Of a stretch of 64,000 nt of DNA, positions 17,016 to 25,529 are shown in pieces. The number at the start of each line of letters is the position of its first letter. Positions within the stretch are counted from its first letter, which is position 1. The stretch comes from JBMNGN01 sp050949865 (lineage in GTDB: Bacteria > Bacillota > Syntrophomonadia > Syntrophomonadales > Syntrophomonadaceae). The notes beneath the pieces were generated by a model, which was not told the origin of the DNA, made no database searches, and saw only the letters and a list, made by a program, of their open reading frames with translations. A program made the translations under genes and the position numbers. Location of the stretch: NCBI GenBank assembly GCA_050949865.1, contig JBMNGN010000004.1, positions 62,001 through 126,000 on the forward strand. Direction: 5' to 3'.

Positions 17016-17400
17016 TTAGCGTGGGTCGCAAGTATCCAGCGCAAATTTCAGCTTATCAAAACAATCGATAAACCAGTCAAAACACTCAATCTGGTTCTCA
17101 GTAGAGTAGTAATCTATTTCCTTGCTGTAAATGATGCGCTTCTGTACACTACTGCTTCTGCTCGAATACCAGTCGAGCGTATAACCGCACAGAGATTCTA
17201 TTTCGGCTTTCTTCTGCTCAAGGCGTGTGAATGCCTCAAGGTTATATGTGTATATGAGAATTCGCGCCGTATGTCCCCATGTGATGGTAAACCAAATGTG
17301 GTAATCAGGAGCATTGACGGGAACAGCATACCCGTTTTGGCGCAAGGGCTTTCTTGTCACCATCTCGGCGTGATTTCTGTTTTTACAATGTTCTACAAAG
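17016..17400 (-). pseudogene. C-terminal fragment of a DUF4268-like protein
   Basis: The frame reads FVEHCKNRNHAEMVTRKPLR, YHIWFTITWGHTARILIYTYN and then CGYTLDWYSSRSSSVQKRIIY, matching the C-terminal DUF4268 domain found in nuclease-like and defence-associated proteins. The N-terminal part is missing: coding similarity stops near 17400, where the phage tail fragment on the other strand begins. It lies 29 bp upstream of the J-domain gene start, so it was the first visible gene of the leftward cluster. An internal ATG at 17363 leaves 115 codons. Confidence 0.6.
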
Positions 17401-18941
17401 GCAGACCGGAAACATACAACCGCCGCCGATACTTAACTTGCTACGGCAAAACACAAAAGGCAGAGTTTGGCACAATATATATAGACCGCGACGGCGAGCC
17501 GGATAGTTACACAGAGGGCGTGGTGATCGGCAACGGCATGATTACACTCTCATCCGAAATGGGTACAGCGACCTACGATTTTACCGTTCCGCAATCGGGA
17601 ATTTATGATGTCTCCGTCCGTATCTGATATCCGTATTGGGATAAGAACGGTATCAACATCTCCCTTAACGGTTCCCCGGTCGGCTTTTACGAAAACCGCC
17701 TATGGTGGCCGTATTGGAGAAGCACCTTCTGGGCGATTCTTGCCAAAGGACGCAGCATGTCGGCAGGAGAACACGCCATCACCGTTGACGGCGGTGTGGT
17801 GGGTGCGCAGTTATATGGCTTTCGTCTTTGCTCATCGTTTTCTGAACAGCCCTCGGCAGGTTCGGCTACCTTTGAACTCTCTCCTCGTAGCTTCAAGGAC
17901 GTGAACGGGAATATGGCTGTGCCGGACAAAGGCTTCAAGCTGACCACCGAGATTCTGCGGCGAAAACCCGAATCGGCTCTGGTGTGGTATGAGGACTTCC
18001 GAGACCCCATCACGCTGCAAAGCACTTACTGGACTACACTTTCAGGCAGTTGGGCAGTCTGGCGAAGCGATGAATATGCATCCGGCAGGGTTTATTCACA
18101 GCTAGAAGGTAGTGGGCAGCTTGCCTGGAGATATGACGGTTTCTCCGATGTTCACCTTCGAGCACGGCTTGCATTTCCACACAACGGGAGCGGGCGCGCT
18201 GGGGTATTTATCGGCGACATCTTCTGTTGTATCAACATCAACACTAAGCGAGTGGAGCTCTATCAAGGCTCTATTTTGCTCGGCAGTTATGGTGCAGCTT
18301 ACTCTAAAACACCTGCCACCGACATCCGCACAAACCCCAATATTTATCTCATTGAAATGAGGAAACGCGGCAACCGTGTGAGGGTCTATTCCGGTAACAG
18401 TAACACCCTCCGCTTCACTGCCACGGTATCACCGACAAGCGGTTATTGCGGCATTCGCTCGGATAATGAAATCAAGTGTGAACTGCTTCGTTTGGGCGAC
18501 GCTTGGACTTACGAGCCGTATGAAGCATTTGATGTGACGATGCCAAACGGTACTACCGAAAACTACGGCAGGATCGCCCGGAGTAGCGTGACATGGGACA
18601 GTGAATTCGAGGTATTCACGCTTACCTCAGATGTGGAGGAATCTGCTACCCGAAGCGAGGATATCTCTATGGACTATGATTTCGTGCATTCCGCAATGCT
18701 ATACATTCCATGCAACGCAGACTACACGGCAAAATTTACGCCACGCGATATCAACGTCTGGTGTTCGAGGGTATTCCTCGGCGATGGGGATGGTTTTGGA
18801 ATTGTCTACTACCAAGACGTGGACTCGATTGTCTACTGGGCAAATGAATCGGCATACCGATGGCGGTTGCGTGGTTTTGCCCTATGGTCACTCGGTCAGG
18901 AAGACTTGCGGCTTTGGGAGGCACTCCCGAAGCAGAGTTAA
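17400..18941 (+). pseudogene. Phage tail/baseplate-type protein fragment with in-frame stop
   Basis: From about 17400 a rightward frame encodes a beta-rich protein (TEGVVIGNGMITLSSEMGTATYDFTVPQSGIYDVSVRI), is stopped by TGA at 17625-17627, and continues in the same frame (WDKNGINISLNGSPVGFYEN ...) to 18941. The carbohydrate-binding-like repeats and position before holin and endolysin fit a phage tail or tail-tip protein. The N-terminus is missing where the fragment meets the DUF4268 remnant. The second part alone has 394 codons from ATG 17757. It is not functional as a complete structural protein. Confidence 0.6.
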
Positions 18942-18968
18942 AGAATAATCATTCATATTGGCATTCGC

Positions 18969-18994
18969 GCCTGCATATTCAGCAGGCGTTTTTT
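18969..18994 (+). terminator. Rho-independent terminator
   Basis: GCCTGC-ATATTCA-GCAGGC followed by GTTTTTT, directly after the tail gene remnant and before the holin ribosome site. Confidence 0.85.
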
Positions 18995-19022
18995 ATGCGG
19001 AAAAACAGGAGGTAAAACGAAA

Positions 19023-19436
19023 ATGAAAGAGATTTGGAATTGGATTCAGGTTGCATTTGCAGCCATCGGAGGTACGCTTGGCTGGTTTTTGGGCGGATTG
19101 GACGGCTTCCTTTATGCGCTCATCGCCTTCGTGGTTGTCGACTACGTCACGGGCGTGCTTCGGGCAATTGTGGAGAAGAAGCTGTCCAGCCGAATCGGAG
19201 CGCAGGGTATCGCCAAGAAGGTAGCACTATTCCTTGTGGTCGGCATTGGTCATCTCATCGACACCTATCTGCTCGGCGGCACGGGAGCACCACTTCGTAC
19301 GACGGTTATCTTCTTCTACATTGCTAATGAGGGAATTTCTCTCGTTGAGAATGCCACGGCTATTGGGTTACCCGTGCCTGCAAAGTTAAAAGATGTGCTG
19401 GCACAGCTTCATGGAAAGGACGGCGAAATAAAATGA
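19023..19436 (+). CDS. Phage holin
   Basis: 137 residues with three hydrophobic segments and the toxin-secretion/phage-lysis holin pattern: GGTLGWFLGGLDGFLYALIAFVVVDYVTGVL near the N-terminus, then the amphipathic KLSSRIGAQGIAKKVALFLV and ENATAIGLPVPAKLKDVLAQL. Holins form membrane lesions that release the endolysin. A CAGGAGG site lies upstream, and the stop overlaps the amidase start by 4 bp, the usual lysis-cassette order. Confidence 0.92.
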   Translation: MKEIWNWIQVAFAAIGGTLGWFLGGLDGFLYALIAFVVVDYVTGVLRAIVEKKLSSRIGAQGIAKKVALFLVVGIGHLIDTYLLGGTGAPLRTTVIFFYIANEGISLVENATAIGLPVPAKLKDVLAQLHGKDGEIK

Positions 19437-20149
19437 ACCTGAGGAAATTGATATTCACAAACAACGACTGCTACAAAGCCGGAAAGACTATTGTGCCGAA
19501 GGGCATCATGGTGCATTCGACCGGCGCGAACAATCCCAACCTCAAACGCTATGTCGGACCCGACGACGGGCTGCTCGGCGAGAACCAGTACGGCAACCAC
19601 TGGAACACTGCCACTCCGGGCGGCAGACAGGTCTGCGTTCATGCCTTTATCGGCAAGCTAAAAGACGGCTCCATTGCCACCTACCAGACGCTTCCGTGGA
19701 ATATGCGGGGTTGGCACGGCGGCGGCAGCTCCAATAACACACATATAGGCTTTGAAATCTGCGAGGACGGTCTGACCGATGCCTCGTATTTTTCTACCGT
19801 TTACAAGGAGGCTGTCGAGCTGTGCGTCTACCTCTGCAAGCAATTCGGCTTGACGGAACAGAACATCATCTGCCATTCGGAGGGATACAAACAAGGCATT
19901 GCCTCCAACCACGGCGATGCCATGCACTGGTTTCCGAAGCATGGCAAGAGTATGGATACCTTCCGCGCCGATGTGAAGGCTGGGTTGGCGGCTGATGAAA
20001 AACCTGCGGAGCCGGAAACACCGACTACGCCGAAGAAGTATTACCGCGTCCAGCTCGGTGCGTTCTCGGTCAAAACAAATGCCGATGCCATGCTCACAAA
20101 AGTCAAAGCGGCTGGCTTCACCGACGCATTTATCAAGTATAGCGAATAA
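19433..20149 (+). CDS. Phage N-acetylmuramoyl-L-alanine amidase with SPOR domain
   Basis: 238 residues. Residues about 20-175 are an Amidase_2 domain (GIMVHSTGANNPNLKRYVGPD with the first zinc His, WHGGGSSNNTHIGFEICED, and ICHSEGYKQGIASNHGDAMHWF with the second His and catalytic residues). After a proline/threonine linker (about 188-200) comes a SPOR-type peptidoglycan-binding domain, YYRVQLGAFSVKTNADAMLTKVKAAGF. It cuts the stem peptide from glycan during lysis. Translation is coupled to the holin. Confidence 0.92.
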   Translation: MNLRKLIFTNNDCYKAGKTIVPKGIMVHSTGANNPNLKRYVGPDDGLLGENQYGNHWNTATPGGRQVCVHAFIGKLKDGSIATYQTLPWNMRGWHGGGSSNNTHIGFEICEDGLTDASYFSTVYKEAVELCVYLCKQFGLTEQNIICHSEGYKQGIASNHGDAMHWFPKHGKSMDTFRADVKAGLAADEKPAEPETPTTPKKYYRVQLGAFSVKTNADAMLTKVKAAGFTDAFIKYSE

Positions 20150-20152
20150 TCC

Positions 20153-20231
20153 AAGAGCGCAAGGATGCACAACTTTGCGCTCTTGACATAACGCCCGTCA
20201 GGAATTTTTCTTCTGATGGGCGTTATTTTTA
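20153..20231 (+). terminator. Tandem terminator hairpins after the lysis genes
   Basis: First stem AAGAGCGCAA (20153-20162) with TTGCGCTCTT (20175-20184). Second stem ATAACGCCCGTCAG (20188-20201) with CTGATGGGCGTTAT (20213-20226), one mismatch, followed by a T-run. The second is a strong terminator that separates the lysis genes from the recombinase module. Confidence 0.85.
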
Positions 20232-20290
20232 TGTCGAAACGCCTCCCCAAAACCACTCCGTTTTCTCCGTATGGCGAGGAGGTGGTTTTG

Positions 20291-20707
20291 ATGACCAACG
20301 AACAGAAATCAACTATACTTCGCCTACGATCTGAGGGTTGCAAGTATGTATCAATTGCCGAAACGGTTGGGCTTTCGATAAACACAGTGAAGAGCTATTG
20401 CCGCAGACAGGGTTTAGCATTGGTTGCTGAAAAATCGTCTGTCATGGATGACGCTTCTCGCTGCAAGCAATGTGGACAGGCGCTTGTGATTAAGCGTGGG
20501 AGCAAGCCGAAGAAGTTCTGCTCTGATAAATGCCGTAACGCATGGTGGAAAACGCATCCGAATGCCGAAAACAGAAAGGCATATTACAGTAGGATATGCG
20601 CTCATTGTGGGAAATCCTACACGGTCTACGGCAGACCGAACAGCAAGTTTTGCTGTCATGCGTGTTCTGCTCAGCACCGCACGAAAACGGCGGAGGCTGA
20701 CATATGA
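20291..20707 (+). CDS. HTH protein with two zinc-ribbon-like motifs
   Basis: 138 residues. Residues 1-40 form a sigma-70 region 4/resolvase-like helix-turn-helix (LRSEGCKYVSIAETVGLSINTVKSYCRR). Two zinc-binding segments follow: CKQCGQALVIKRGSKPKKFCSDKCRNAWW and CAHCGKSYTVYGRPNSKFCCHACS. Start ATG 20291 is chosen for its GAGGAGGTGG site; an upstream in-frame start at 20216 lies inside the terminator. It is the first gene of the recombinase module and overlaps the next by 4 bp. It is likely a regulator of excision or integration; direct evidence is lacking. Confidence 0.8.
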   Translation: MTNEQKSTILRLRSEGCKYVSIAETVGLSINTVKSYCRRQGLALVAEKSSVMDDASRCKQCGQALVIKRGSKPKKFCSDKCRNAWWKTHPNAENRKAYYSRICAHCGKSYTVYGRPNSKFCCHACSAQHRTKTAEADI

Positions 20708-20874
20708 CACAGGACAGAAAAACGGAGCTGATGAAATACAAAGCCGTCGTCGCTGTGTTGAGGAGATGGCTGTCCGATGGGCATATTACCATCTATGATT
20801 ATACTAAGCTTGAGGAAAAGCTCGCGGTCAAATATCGCGTATCTTTATGCAGTATATGGCGCGAATTGCCTTGA
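20704..20874 (+). CDS. SHOCT-domain small protein of the recombinase module
   Basis: A 56-residue protein overlapping the preceding stop (ATATGA). It contains the SHOCT-type pattern WLSDGHITIYDYTKLEEKLAVKYRVSLCSIWRELP. Small SHOCT proteins recur directly before large serine recombinases in clostridial phage and integrative elements; their role is unknown, perhaps as recombination directionality or accessory factors. The recombinase follows after 53 bp. Confidence 0.72.
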   Translation: MTQDRKTELMKYKAVVAVLRRWLSDGHITIYDYTKLEEKLAVKYRVSLCSIWRELP

Positions 20875-20927
20875 CTTTATCGTCCTTTAGAGCGAATATG
20901 TACCCCCTGAAAGGAGGTGGAGTATCA

Positions 20928-22265
20928 ATGGCAAACAGCCGAATTACACAAATAGAGTTTGCGCCGCGAGTTCCCTTTAAGGGAAAGCGCGTGGCGGCAT
21001 ACGCCCGCGTTTCGTCAGGCAAGGACGCAATGCTTCAGTCGCTGGCATCACAGGTCAGCTATTACAGCGGCCTGATTCAAAAGCACTGCGACTGGGAGTA
21101 TGTCGGCGTATATGCGGATGAAGCGAAAACCGGCACAAAGGACAGCCGCGAGAGCTTTCAACGCTTGCTGGCGGATTGCCGCGCCGGGAAAATCGATATG
21201 GTTATCACAAAGTCCATATCACGCTTCGCCCGGAACACAGTCACGCTGCTATCTACGGTTAGAGAATTAAAATTGCTCGACATCGATGTGTTTTTCGAGG
21301 AGTAGAACATCCACAGCATAAGCGCTGATGGCGAACTGATGCTGACAATTCTTGCATCCTACGCGCAGGAGGAAAGCCTATCGGTTTCCGAAAACCAGAA
21401 GTGGCGAGTACGCAAGAATTTTGAGGAAGGCAAGCCGTGGGATTGCACGATGCTTGGCTATCGGGTAAAAGACGGAGTTTTCCAGATCGTGCCGGAGGAA
21501 GCGAAGACGGTACGCCTTGTATTCTCGCTTTTTCTTGAGGGCTACGGAAAACAAGCCATAGCCAACAGGCTTAACGAAATGGGGATACCCACGCGCATGA
21601 ACAAATCGTGGTGTCAAGCCACCATCAGCAAAATGCTCCGTAATGAGAAGTACGCCGGAGATTTACTGCTGCAAAAGACCTTCCGCACTGACCATTTATC
21701 AAAGCAAACACAGATAAACCGTGGCGAATTGCCACAGTATTTCGTGCAGGAGGCGCACGAGCCGATTATCGACAGGGCTACATTTGAGGCTGCGCAAGAG
21801 GAGCTTTCACGCAGAGCAGCCGCTGTGACCGTGAAGCCCGGCTCGGAAACCGCGTTCACAGGGAAAATACACTGTAGCATTTGCGGTAAAAACTATCGGA
21901 GGAAGACAACACCGACCGGCTTTGTTTGGATATGCGCTACATTCAACACCAAGGGCAAAAAGAACTGCGCTTCAAAGCAGATACCCGAAGAGACACTTAA
22001 AGCAGAGTGCGCCGCAATACTCGGAACGGACGGTTTTGATGCCACCGTTTTTTCGGAGCGAATATCATTCATCACCGCACAGTCAAACAATCAACTTGAG
22101 TTTCATTTCAAGGACGGCACGGCAGCGACGACTCAGTGGAAAGACCGTTCACGGCGTGAAAGCTGGACGGAGGATAAGCGACAAAAGCAAGAGAAAAAAC
22201 GACAAGGAGGCATGGATGATGGCAAGAACAATCACAATGTGTCGATTATCAAATATAAAGCATAG
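20928..22265 (+). pseudogene. Large serine recombinase 1, interrupted by an amber codon
   Basis: A strong AAAGGAGGTGG site precedes ATG 20928. The resolvase domain reads VAAYARVSSGKDAML with catalytic Ser29 and KSISRFARNTVTLLSTVREL, reaches FFEE, then TAG at 21303-21305 (codon 126), and continues in frame as NIHSISADGELMLTILASYAQEES. Relatives read FEE(Q/K)NIHS, so CAG to TAG is the likely change. Behind it are the recombinase domain (LVFSLFLEGYGKQAIANRLN) and zinc ribbon (IHCSICGKNYRRK ... CASKQI). The last nine codons come from the inserted transposon. Non-functional unless the amber codon is suppressed. Confidence 0.85.
22219..22239 (+). other. Orphaned ribosome site and first seven codons of recombinase 2
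   Basis: AAGGAGG (22204-22210) and ATG GCA AGA ACA ATC ACA ATG encode MARTITM, the normal opening of the second recombinase, which now continues only after the transposon, at 25530 (MIPATV...). It overlaps the end of recombinase 1. Confidence 0.8.
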
Positions 22266-22307
22266 AAAGGCATAAGATAATATCAGATTAAATAAACTGA
22301 GAAGAAA

Positions 22308-22359
22308 ACGAATGCTGCCGTTATGTGAAAAAGTATTATCAAATAACGGAAGCATTCGT
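22308..22359. repeat. Long hairpin in transposon left end
   Basis: ACGAATGCTGCCGTTAT (22308-22324) pairs with ATAACGGAAGCATTCGT (22343-22359), 16 of 17 bp, with an 18-nt loop. It lies between the transposon end and its first gene; no U-tract follows. It may insulate the transposon genes from outside transcription or sequester translation. Confidence 0.7.
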
Positions 22360-22394
22360 AATAATGGTAGAATTTTGCATTGGGAGGTGTTCCA

Positions 22395-23065
22395 ATGCAA
22401 TTTGTATTTAATACAGAAAATACGGCACGAGAATTTGCCAATAAGAATAACGATATTTTTCCTTCAGCCCCTAATCGTTGTCCGTTTACAGATTGTTCTA
22501 TGCCGGTAAAGCTTAAGAAGCATGGCTATTATTCACGGGCTTTTATTAGCAAAGAATTCTCTGGAGTCATATATATTAGACGATATATATGCCCTATATG
22601 CGGCAGAACAGTCTCTATGCTACCAATGTTCTGTCTACCAGGATTTGAGTATTCAGGGATTGATATAATCAATATTCTTCACCAATTTTATCAAGGTGAT
22701 ATATCCCTTAATAAACTAATTGAGAGGATAAAAGCAGATTTGCCATCCATAGAGCACAGGCACATTAATTATTACCGGAAGCGAATAATAAAGAACCGAC
22801 AATTGATACAGTATGGATTAAATCTGATATCTCCGGAATTCTTCTTTGCCGGAACAATTCCGGAGAATCAAAAATGGGTCAAGATTTTCCTTGAGAAAGT
22901 CCACAGGCTACACCCACATGTATTTCTGGTCGACTTTTCAAAAATAACCGGAAAATCATTTATGACCTCTCAAAAAAGAATAGCATAGATTTTTTCTCTA
23001 ATGAAGTTCTTTTGTGTTATTTGTCTGGCAACACCACATTCCCAATTGGAGCAGCTATTTCATAA
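22395..23065 (+). pseudogene. DUF6431-like zinc protein of the transposon, frameshifted
   Basis: ATG 22395 follows GGGAGGTG. The protein has a zinc-ribbon-like N-terminus (CPFTDCSMPVKLKKHGYYSR ... YICPICGRTVSMLP) and a helical HTH-like part (YQGDISLNKLIERIKADLPS), as in proteins encoded before DDE/ATPase transposase pairs in Clostridia. The current frame stops at 22988; adding one A in the A-run near 22973 restores KNSIDFFSNEVLLCYLSGNT to a stop at 23063-23065. Its role in target choice or end binding is inferred only. Confidence 0.65.
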
Positions 23066-23121
23066 ATATAGAATGGTTCCATAGCAATTAATTGCCAAAA
23101 TAAAGCACAGGAGGATGAAAA

Positions 23122-24479
23122 ATGGACGAAAAGACAAAGCAAGCAATAGCCCTAAAGAAATTTTCAATCATAGGACCCGTATTAAATGGACAGGTCCCTA
23201 ATAATGCTGAGTATTTTAGGCAGGTAGCCAGCTCGCCTATTGAAATGCCCTATTATGGTATGCGTAACTATTCCTACAAAACACTGGAATCATGGTTATG
23301 TGACTATAACAAGCGTGGCCTTGAAGGTCTTGTAAGGAGCTGCAGAAGTGATAAGGGCAAATCCAGAAAAATATCCCCGGAAATTGGCGAAGAAATAATA
23401 ACCAGGAGAAAAGCCAATCCCCGGCTTCCAATAACCATGCTTTATGAACAAATGGTAGCTGACGGATTAATTGATCCCCATAATATTTCAAGACCTACTG
23501 TATATAGATATATCGAAGACCTATCTCTTAGCGGTGAGTTTAAAAACAATGCAGAAGTTCCTGAATCATTGAGGTTCTCACATGAGTATGTCGGAGATTT
23601 ATGGCAAGGTGACGTTATGTATGGTCCATATATAACGATAGGAAAGAAGAAATTTCAAACTTACCTCCATATGTTTATCGATGATGCCTCAAGATATCCC
23701 GTATATTCACAATTCTATCTTTCTCAAACTTTGAAACTCTAAGACACTGCTTTAAAGAAGCGGTATTACGAAGAGGAATTCCTAAGCTTGTCTATACCGA
23801 CAATGGGAAAATCTATCGTTCACAACAATTTGAATATATATGCGCATCCTTGGGCTGCACGCTTTTGCATTCACAGCCTTTTGTTCCACAAGGCCGGGGC
23901 AAAGTAGAACGTATGTTCAACACAGTGCGGATGAGGTTTTTAAGCGGTCTTAATCCCAATGACCTAAAAGACTTGGATGACCTTAACCAGAGATTCTTTA
24001 AATGGTTGGAAGATGATTACAAACGCAAAGCCCATAAAGGTCTAAATGGACTCTCGCCTCATGATGTACTCATGTCCCAGGTCTCCAAGCTTAAGCTGGT
24101 AACAGATATTGAGCGTATTAATGAAAATTTTCTTCTAAGGATTACAAGGAAGATACAACCTGATGCAACCACTCAAATTAATAATATTCTTTATGAAACT
24201 GATGTAAGATTTAGTGGTAAAAGAGTTGAAATCAGATATGAACCTGAATGGTTAAATGATATTACCAGGCCTCTCCCCATATATGAAGACGGCAAGAAAA
24301 TCGGTGAAGCCAGGATGGTAAGATTTCATGATAATGCTCATGCTATGAGAAAATTTAAGGGCAACAGGAGAAAAGGTGCCCTACCTGAAATCATCGAACC
24401 AAAGCCATCCTCAGATGAAACAGTTATTAAAAATTCTATATCCTACAGTGATTTGATGGGAGGGACAATTCATGTTTAA
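23122..24479 (+). pseudogene. DDE transposase of the transposon, frameshifted
   Basis: A GGAGGATG site precedes ATG 23122. Order: an N-terminal winged-helix/Mu-type HTH part (SYKTLESWLCDYNKRGLEGL), a second HTH (NISRPTVYRYIEDL), and the catalytic core with Asp in LWQGDVMYG, Asp in LVYTDNGKIY and Glu in QGRGKVERMFNTVRMRF, then a Mu-C-like beta domain. The frame breaks near 23725, where FYLSQ should continue as NFETLRHCFKEAVLRRGIPK; one missing A in CAAACTTT explains it. Two separate open frames remain (23122-23742 and 23850-24479). The start of the ATPase gene overlaps the end by 8 bp. Confidence 0.85.
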
Positions 24480-25272
24480 ACAACATTTCGAATTGAAATT
24501 TAACCCTTTTGACAAGGAGATCCCTACAGATAAGCTTTTCACAAGCCGCGATACCAAAGAACTGGATTCCAGACTTAAATATATGTTGGACTCAAGGGGC
24601 ATTTGTCTCATTGTTGGAGAACCCGGATCGGGGAAATCTACCAGCCTTAGAAAGCTGGTTGAAAATCTTAACCGGTCTTTGTATAAACCCTGCTATCTAC
24701 CACTTACAACACTTACGGTTAAAGAGTTTTATCAAGCTCTAGCATCTCTTTTAGGGGAAACTCCAGCCTACAAAAAGGTAGCCCTGTTCCAGCAGATACA
24801 AAATTGTATTCATAATTTATATTATGAACAACGTATAACTCCTGTAATTATAGTAGACGAAGTGCACATGGCTCCGGTATCAATTTTGGATGATCTTAGG
24901 CTTTTATTTAATTTCAAGATAGACTCAGCCAATCCATTTGTATTGATACTTGCAGGACAGCCCCAAATCAGGAACAAACTGGCGCTAAATACCTGCTATC
25001 CCCTTCGACAAAGAATATCTATGCGCTACTCCATGCAGGGGCTCTCATTAGAGGAAACTTCTGATTATTGTAATAGCAGAATGAAACTTGCCGGATGCAA
25101 TAGCGAGGTGTTTTCGCCTGCTGCACTTGCTGCGATACATAATGTGTCTGGTGGATTTCTGAGAACTATCAATAATATCGCTGTTGCCAGCCTCATGTAC
25201 TGTACAGCAAGAAAAATGCTGTCTGTTGATGAGGAAGCTGTATATCAAGCCAATATTGAGACCGGTTTTTAA
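24472..25272 (+). CDS. ExeA/TniB-type AAA ATPase of the transposon
   Basis: 266 residues with Walker A GEPGSGKST near 46-54, Walker B PVIIVDEVHMAP near 122-133 and sensor-like LILAGQPQIRNKL near 160-172, followed by a helical lid. This is the TnsC/TniB/MuB-like regulator that selects the target and activates the DDE transposase. The ATG overlaps the transposase stop, so both are coupled. It appears intact. A hairpin AAGGCAG-CTGCCTT (25320-25341) lies shortly after the stop. Confidence 0.85.
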   Translation: MFKQHFELKFNPFDKEIPTDKLFTSRDTKELDSRLKYMLDSRGICLIVGEPGSGKSTSLRKLVENLNRSLYKPCYLPLTTLTVKEFYQALASLLGETPAYKKVALFQQIQNCIHNLYYEQRITPVIIVDEVHMAPVSILDDLRLLFNFKIDSANPFVLILAGQPQIRNKLALNTCYPLRQRISMRYSMQGLSLEETSDYCNSRMKLAGCNSEVFSPAALAAIHNVSGGFLRTINNIAVASLMYCTARKMLSVDEEAVYQANIETGF

Positions 25273-25526
25273 GGTTATATTGGCTATGAAATAATGGTTC
25301 CTGAGCATCTGCGTGTATTAAGGCAGTCTTTCGGCTGCCTTCTTGATTCTTTGAAGCAGTAGAAGTTTATTGACGGGGTCTGGGGTAGAATCCTTGATGA
25401 TTAATACTATTTTATTTTAATAATTATCTTTTTTTATCTCCAATTATTTAAGAATTCTTAACTTTTAATGATGGTGTTGACTATTTTAAAGTGAGATTCT
25501 ATTCTGGTTTAATTTGAGAATCGACA
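25273..25526. other. Transposon right end, non-coding
   Basis: About 250 AT-rich bases after the ATPase gene. They hold the hairpin AAGGCAG (25320-25326)/CTGCCTT (25335-25341), two internal end-motif copies (25483-25496 and 25506-25519), and the terminal inverted repeat ending TCGACA at 25526. No gene. Confidence 0.7.
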
Positions 25527-25529
25527 ACA

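Larger units (their letters stand above)
22240..25526 (+). mobile_element. Tn552/Mu-superfamily transposon (DDE transposase plus AAA ATPase), 3287 bp
   Basis: The ends are TGTCGATTATCAAAT (left) and its near-perfect inverse ATTTGAGAATCGACA (right; 14 of 15 match), with terminal 5'-TG...CA-3'. A 6-bp target duplication ACAATG flanks it (22234-22239 and 25527-25532). Inside each end the TnT-C-A-rich motif is repeated (22247-22260, 22281-22294, 22337-22349; inverse at 25506-25519 and 25483-25496), like transposase-binding arrays of Tn7/Tn552/Mu elements. It carries a DUF6431-like zinc protein, a DDE transposase and an ExeA/TniB-type ATPase, all rightward. The first two are frameshifted, so this copy is probably dead or affected by read error. 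Confidence 0.9.

Noticed and set aside
16962..17390. First part of a long rightward frame leading into the tail fragment
   Set aside because: It is antisense to the DUF4268 fragment and joins the phage frame only by chance; phage-like sequence starts near 17400.
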